Shown: in pieces, positions 60,477-64,000 of the stretch
Numbering within the stretch: the stretch's first letter is position 1
Layout: each line of letters starts with the position of its first letter
From: Flavobacterium pectinovorum
Lineage (GTDB): Bacteria; Bacteroidota; Bacteroidia; Flavobacteriales; Flavobacteriaceae
NCBI RefSeq assembly: GCF_022802975.1
Contig: NZ_JAFEVZ010000008.1
Span: 124,001 to 188,000, forward strand
Direction of reading: 5' to 3'
DNA: 64,000 bases
Translations under genes and position numbers: made by a program
Notes under the pieces: model-generated
Told to the model about the DNA's origin: nothing
The model's database searches: none
Seen by the model: the letters and a program-made list of their open reading frames with translations, nothing else

Positions 60477-61639
60477 TAGTATACGATAAAAAAATGTTGG
60501 ATAATGAGATTCTGACAGATAAAGCAGATGTTTTGTGTAAAGGAGGTTTTATCAGTAAGGAACAGAAGAAGTTTATTGAAAAAGAATTACCTGTTTTAAA
60601 AGGTCAAAACAATATTCTGGTTAGAATAGGATTCTTTTTATTGGGCTGTTTATTATATCTTTCGATTTGTGGAGCTATTTCTATTTTTGGATTGAACACT
60701 GAAGATGCATATCTGCAAATCTGCTGTTATCTTTTTGCGGTAGTTGGATTTATTGGGACTGAATTACTGGCAGCACAAAATTATCATAATAATGGTTTGG
60801 ATGATGCTTTTATTTTGGGAGCGCTTTTAAATCTTGGAGTTGCGATTGGTATTACCACAGAGGGATATGAAGCTGTAATTGCTTTTTTTGTTGCAATTGG
60901 AGCATTTTTTATGTTCATTCGATATGTTTATCTATTGTCGATGTTAGTCTTTTGTATGGCAGTTACAGCTTTTTTATTTTTTGTAATGTTTGAATTTGGT
61001 GATATTGGAAAATCAATCTTGCCTTTCACAGCAATGATTTTTGCAGGATTTTTTTATTTTTTGACTAAAAAAATGATAAGTCGACTAACCGAAAGCTATT
61101 ATTACAACGGACTTTTACTGGCAAACAGCTTTTGTTTAGTTTTGTTTTATCTTTCTTGTAACTATTTGGTTGTAAGAGAGCTTTCTGCTGAACTTTTAGG
61201 AACCGAAGTGAAACCAGGTACAGATAATCCGTTTGCATTTTTCTTTTATGCCTTTACGTTTATTGTTCCGGCAGTTTATTTGGTTCAGTCCATAAAGACA
61301 AAAGACAGAATAATGCTTTGGATTAGTTTTTTAGCGATTGGATTTTCAATTTATACCATTCGGTTTTACTATTCAGTTTTGCCAATTGAGGTTGCACTTA
61401 CACTTGGAGGTCTTGTATTATTTGCAATAGCTTATTTTTCAATTAAAGCATTAAAAGAAAAAGAAAGAGGATTAACATTCAGGCCTGACAGAATAAATCA
61501 TTCCGATAATTTTCTAAATGCCGAAGCATTAGTAATTGCTTCAACATTTGCAATTAAACCAGAAGTTAAACCGTCTGAGTCTCCAATGGAATTTGGTGGT
61601 GGAGGTTTTAGCGGAGGCGGCTCAGGTGAGAGTTTTTAA
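60473..61639 (+). CDS. Multipass membrane protein with Gly-rich C-terminus
   Basis: A 388-residue protein with ~9-10 hydrophobic helices and an N-terminal segment (LCKGGFISKEQKKFIEKELP) that parallels the N-terminus of its DUF2157 partner, so the two are likely distant relatives (DUF4401-like partner). The cytosolic or periplasmic tail ends in FGGGGFSGGGSGESF, a Gly/Ser-rich end like that of TPM-domain proteins. Its function is unknown. ATGA overlap with the upstream gene. Confidence 0.7.
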   Translation: MIVYDKKMLDNEILTDKADVLCKGGFISKEQKKFIEKELPVLKGQNNILVRIGFFLLGCLLYLSICGAISIFGLNTEDAYLQICCYLFAVVGFIGTELLAAQNYHNNGLDDAFILGALLNLGVAIGITTEGYEAVIAFFVAIGAFFMFIRYVYLLSMLVFCMAVTAFLFFVMFEFGDIGKSILPFTAMIFAGFFYFLTKKMISRLTESYYYNGLLLANSFCLVLFYLSCNYLVVRELSAELLGTEVKPGTDNPFAFFFYAFTFIVPAVYLVQSIKTKDRIMLWISFLAIGFSIYTIRFYYSVLPIEVALTLGGLVLFAIAYFSIKALKEKERGLTFRPDRINHSDNFLNAEALVIASTFAIKPEVKPSESPMEFGGGGFSGGGSGESF

Positions 61640-61667
61640 AATCAAAGTTTAGAATTTGTCTAAAAAA

Positions 61668-61702
61668 AAACAGTAGCAGAATTGATGTCTGCTACTGTTT
61701 TA
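61668..61702. terminator. Bidirectional terminator
   Basis: A perfect 13-bp stem AAACAGTAGCAGA / TCTGCTACTGTTT with a 7-nt loop, between convergent genes, with flanking A- and T-rich runs. Confidence 0.87.
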
Positions 61703-61722
61703 AAATTTATTGATGTTTAAAA

Positions 61723-63096
61723 CTAATTTTTTATAACCTTAAAAGTTTTAACTCTGTTTTCAATTTGAACTTTACAGATATAAACACCTTTGGCAAGGTT
61801 TACAATATTTAATTCTACTTTTTCACTACCACTAACAGATTTAGAAGAAGTATAAACTTTAGTACCATTTACAGAAAATATTTCTATAGAAGCCAAACCG
61901 TTTTCGATACTTGAAAATTCGATATTTAATAGATTATCAATAACTGTAGGGTAAAATTTAAGTTCTAAGTTGGATACATTATCATTAACTCCTAAAGTAT
62001 TAGGGCAATTTGTCGAAATCACACCAGTTGGTGTAACCTGTAATGTAGCTCCAGCACCGCAAAATTCATCTTTAACATAAGTAGCTACTTGTGATGTATT
62101 AAGTTTTGTATATGAGTATGATGGCTTGGAAACTGTTCCAATATTTGCGACTGAAACAGGCGTAGAACTTGCTCCCTGAACAGAACCACTGAATTCTAAA
62201 CCAATTGTTCCTCCATCACTAGAATAAGATTGATAAACTCTAGCGATGTTTGCAAAATCTGAATTTTCAACATAGCAAGTGGTATTATTATCTCCTCCGC
62301 CTAGTCCAATTGCCAAAGATCCTGAAACAGTCGTATTATAATAACAGTTTAAAATATGTAATTCGGCATTTCTTGCTCTAGGCATTCTTTCTTTACAACC
62401 ATCTGCCCAATAACAGTTTTTAAAAGTAATACTATAATGGCCATCTGTAGGGAAATCATCATGATCAGAACCTATCAAATTTGAAAAACGGTGGTCATTT
62501 GTGAAACTTTGTGCATTTCGGGGTATTGGCTGTTGTTTATAAGTAAATTTACACCAGGATATTGTAATGTTGTCAGCTTTTCCTTTGTTGTCGAAATTTC
62601 CATCCATTCCATCCTGAAATTCACAATGATCCACCCAAATGTTGGTACCTTCGTTAGTAAGTAAATCTCTACCATCTACATCAAAAGCTGCTGGCCCCTG
62701 AAATATAAGATTTCTGAAAATAACATTAGATGAATTTTCTTTTAGACCAAAAATCCCGGATACACTCTTTGAGGTTGTTACATTATTAATATCAATTTGA
62801 GTGTTTCTCAATATTGCACCAGGCAATCCAATAATGGTTTTATCATTTAATAGTACACTTAGATAAGTACAATCGATTGTTCCTGATACCAAAATTACAG
62901 AATTAGCAGTTGTTGTTGATTGTAGTGCAGCCTTTAAAGCAGCAAATGTTGAAACAGTCACAGTATTTGAAGGAGTAGGTATTCCTCCTCCATTTGCTGC
63001 AGCACCAAAACCTTCGGGCGCTGACATATAATAATTTTGAGCAAAAATGCCCGAAAAACTGAGTAGGAAAAAAATTAGGGGTAGTGCTTTTTTCAT
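61723..63096 (-). CDS. Pectate lyase family protein (PL1-like) with T9SS sorting domain
   Basis: A 457-residue secreted enzyme. Signal peptide ending IFAQ; residues ~21-370 form a right-handed beta helix of the pectate lyase PL1 type. Seen are WVDHCEF (154-160), DGMDGNFDNKGKADNITISW (calcium and substrate region, to ~181) and the catalytic-Arg block R237-M-P-R240-A-R242. From ~378 a type A C-terminal sorting domain follows (LKFYPTVIDNLLNIEF, VNGTKVYTS, VNLAKGVYICKV and the Lys-rich end). It would be exported by the T9SS (porQ is in this window) and cleave polygalacturonate. A LacI-type operator lies at its promoter. Confidence 0.9.
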   Translation of the reverse strand: MKKALPLIFFLLSFSGIFAQNYYMSAPEGFGAAANGGGIPTPSNTVTVSTFAALKAALQSTTTANSVILVSGTIDCTYLSVLLNDKTIIGLPGAILRNTQIDINNVTTSKSVSGIFGLKENSSNVIFRNLIFQGPAAFDVDGRDLLTNEGTNIWVDHCEFQDGMDGNFDNKGKADNITISWCKFTYKQQPIPRNAQSFTNDHRFSNLIGSDHDDFPTDGHYSITFKNCYWADGCKERMPRARNAELHILNCYYNTTVSGSLAIGLGGGDNNTTCYVENSDFANIARVYQSYSSDGGTIGLEFSGSVQGASSTPVSVANIGTVSKPSYSYTKLNTSQVATYVKDEFCGAGATLQVTPTGVISTNCPNTLGVNDNVSNLELKFYPTVIDNLLNIEFSSIENGLASIEIFSVNGTKVYTSSKSVSGSEKVELNIVNLAKGVYICKVQIENRVKTFKVIKN

Positions 63097-63143
63097 TTTA
63101 AAATTTAAATTTTAGATTGTTTAAAAAGTTTACAAGTGGTTAA

Positions 63144-63157
63144 TGTAATCGATTGCA
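63144..63157. promoter_or_regulatory. LacI-type operator candidate
   Basis: TGTAATCGATTGCA, one base off the palindrome TGTAATCGATTACA with a central CG, the hallmark of LacI-family operators. It lies directly downstream of the -7 element and covers the expected transcription start of the pectate lyase gene, a repressing position. Confidence 0.55.
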
Positions 63158-63165
63158 CAAATTTA
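63158..63165 (-). promoter_or_regulatory. -7 promoter element of pectate lyase gene
   Basis: TAAATTTG on the minus strand, a perfect TAnnTTTG, abutting the candidate LacI-type operator, 61 bp before the ATG. No clear -33 TTG. Confidence 0.55.
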
Positions 63166-63179
63166 ATTCAATAAAATTT

Positions 63180-63211
63180 ATTATAATTATTTTTATAAAA
63201 ATAATTATAAT
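63180..63211. repeat. 32-bp perfect AT palindrome
   Basis: The arms ATTATAATTATTTTTA and TAAAAATAATTATAAT are perfectly inverted with no spacer. Further out, ATTCAA (63166-63171) and TTGAAT (63211-63216) are also inverted. It lies just upstream of the pectate lyase -7 element and could extrude or bind a regulator. The rest of the ~395-bp gap shows nothing else. Confidence 0.7.
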
Positions 63212-63433
63212 TGAATAGCACATTTTTGAGTTAATAGATGGTTAAATTTAATATTTGTATGAATAAGCTAATTATTAGAGGATTTTTTTAAAAATCTATA
63301 AAAATTGTTACAGTATTGTAAATCCGGAGAAAAATATTACGGTTCTGTATAGTTGTAAATAATTGATTTATTCTTTAAAATCACTTTTAGGAGATTGAGA
63401 ATATAAAACCTGATTTTTTAAGGAGTTATATTG

Positions 63434-63469
63434 ATAAAAAAATCCCCAAATTTTTTCAATTTGAGGATT
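63434..63469 (-). terminator. Terminator of anti-sigma factor gene
   Basis: AATCC-C-CAAATT / AATTTG-A-GGATT (one mismatch), 5-nt loop; the A7 run on the plus strand gives a U-run on the minus strand, 24 bp after the stop codon. Confidence 0.78.
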
Positions 63470-63492
63470 ATAAAGTTTTGCTCTTTCTGAAA

Positions 63493-64000
63493 TTAGACTT
63501 TACCTAAAGTATACAGTTGTTCCATTGTAGGTGTAAGACTTCCTCCTTCGGGTTCTAATGTAATACCAAAAGCTTCAGCGTAAACAGTTTCATTAACAGT
63601 AAATATTTTTTGATTATTGCTGTCAAAATCACTTAATAAACCAATACTTGTTGGGGTAAGGGTAGGACTTAGTTTAAGTGCCCATACCTGATACACTTTT
63701 CCTTTTGGAGGTTTTGGTAAACCCGCAGCATCAATATAAGTGGTTTTAGTTTCCTTATTCCAATAGACCCTTGCAAAAGATGCTGGCGAAACTGCCTGGC
63801 CTCCTAATGTTACTCCGGTATTTTTAATATCCCGAACGATGGTTAGGCTTTTTTCTGTTTCTTTATTTTGTTTATCTAAATAAGCAAATTCTCTTTCGAT
63901 TTTGTTTTTTTCGTTGCCAACAGTTGCAATAGCCCCTTTTGTTTTTGTCAGTTCTAAAGTCTGATACCCCAATCCCAGCAACAATAATACTGCTGCAGCC
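63493..64000 (-). CDS. Anti-sigma factor, RskA C-terminal domain (partial)
   Basis: The frame is open to the right edge, so the N-terminal cytoplasmic anti-sigma domain is missing. Seen are part of a transmembrane helix (AAAVLLLLGLGYQ), a heptad-like linker (KIEREFAYLDKQNKETEKSL) and an extracytoplasmic RskA-type beta domain: ASFARVYWNKETKTTYID, GLPKPPKGKVYQVWAL, IGLLSDFDSNN and AEAFGITLEPEGGS. Such proteins bind an ECF sigma factor, whose gene should lie just beyond the window. The TTG-led shorter start is not real. Confidence 0.85.
   Translation of the reverse strand, partial: AAAVLLLLGLGYQTLELTKTKGAIATVGNEKNKIEREFAYLDKQNKETEKSLTIVRDIKNTGVTLGGQAVSPASFARVYWNKETKTTYIDAAGLPKPPKGKVYQVWALKLSPTLTPTSIGLLSDFDSNNQKIFTVNETVYAEAFGITLEPEGGSLTPTMEQLYTLGKV

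Noticed and set aside
1..64000. CRISPR arrays, rRNA and tRNA genes
   Set aside because: No regularly spaced direct repeats, no rRNA-like conserved blocks and no cloverleaf-sized structured gaps were noticed; all gaps over 300 bp were read.

Overview
The window is AT-rich, gene-dense DNA from a Bacteroidota bacterium, almost certainly a Flavobacterium or close relative. The evidence is: type IX secretion parts (PorQ and two proteins with C-terminal sorting domains), many Bacteroidota-type lipoproteins, a type III glutamine synthetase, the flavobacterial -7 promoter element TAnnTTTG in front of many genes, and the N-acylornithine carbamoyltransferase route of arginine synthesis. No rRNA, tRNA, CRISPR array, transposase or prophage was seen. 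The layout looks chromosomal and mostly core, with a few accessory genes.

Region by region. 1-8.7 kb: the tail of an esterase, a collagen-like lipoprotein, a large surface protein with a TonB-plug module, TerC, and two unrelated glutamine synthetases (type II and type III) transcribed divergently. 8.9-11.9 kb: accessory-looking small genes, namely a mini protein made almost only of a T9SS sorting domain, a membrane gene that may be split by a T10 tract, and a lipoprotein with seven KYWKNG repeats. 12-15 kb: a TPR sensor kinase and LuxR-type regulator pair. 15-23.3 kb: M48 protease, folP with a lipoprotein partner, a DUF1599 protein, a DoxX-type membrane protein, porQ, an L,D-transpeptidase-like protein, cmk and a nucleoside permease-like MFS protein. 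23.4-28.6 kb: small lipoproteins and secreted proteins, an M23 peptidase, a spermidine-synthase-like methyltransferase, an acyltransferase and an XRE regulator. 28.6-34 kb: M14 peptidase, Lrp regulator, PEP carboxylase, DinB protein and a 46-residue small protein. 34-38.4 kb: a tandemly duplicated BlaI/M56 (BlaR1-like) operon. 38.5-47 kb: MFS transporter, DUF1684, TatD, TcdA, HAD phosphatase, DUF2911, aldose epimerase and an M1 peptidase. 47.1-59.4 kb: one long arginine/proline cluster (GNAT-argG-argC-argD-proA-proB-argF'-argB-argE-rhuM-argH) behind a roughly 320-nt leader. 59.4-64 kb: two coupled membrane proteins, a T9SS-exported pectate lyase and the C-terminal part of an anti-sigma factor.

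How the genes work together. The arg/pro cluster starts from glutamate and feeds both proline (proB, proA) and arginine through N-acylated intermediates. The two glutamine synthetases and PEP carboxylase link it to nitrogen and carbon supply. PorQ belongs to the secretion system that would export the pectate lyase and the 124-residue sorting-domain protein.

The most interesting signals are regulatory and structural. They are: (i) four TTTACA-N2-TGTAAA palindromes between the XRE regulator and the M14 peptidase, two of them containing perfect -7 elements; (ii) a promoter with embedded AACTA/TAGTT palindromes in front of the duplicated BlaI/M56 operon, whose second sensor carries two plug-like modules; (iii) a LacI-type operator just downstream of the pectate lyase -7 element, beside a 32-bp palindrome; (iv) a leader peptide and hairpin in front of the arg cluster; (v) a RhuM gene inserted inside that cluster; and (vi) a different inverted-repeat family in nearly every gap of the cluster. 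I found no clearly new multi-gene defence or mobile system.
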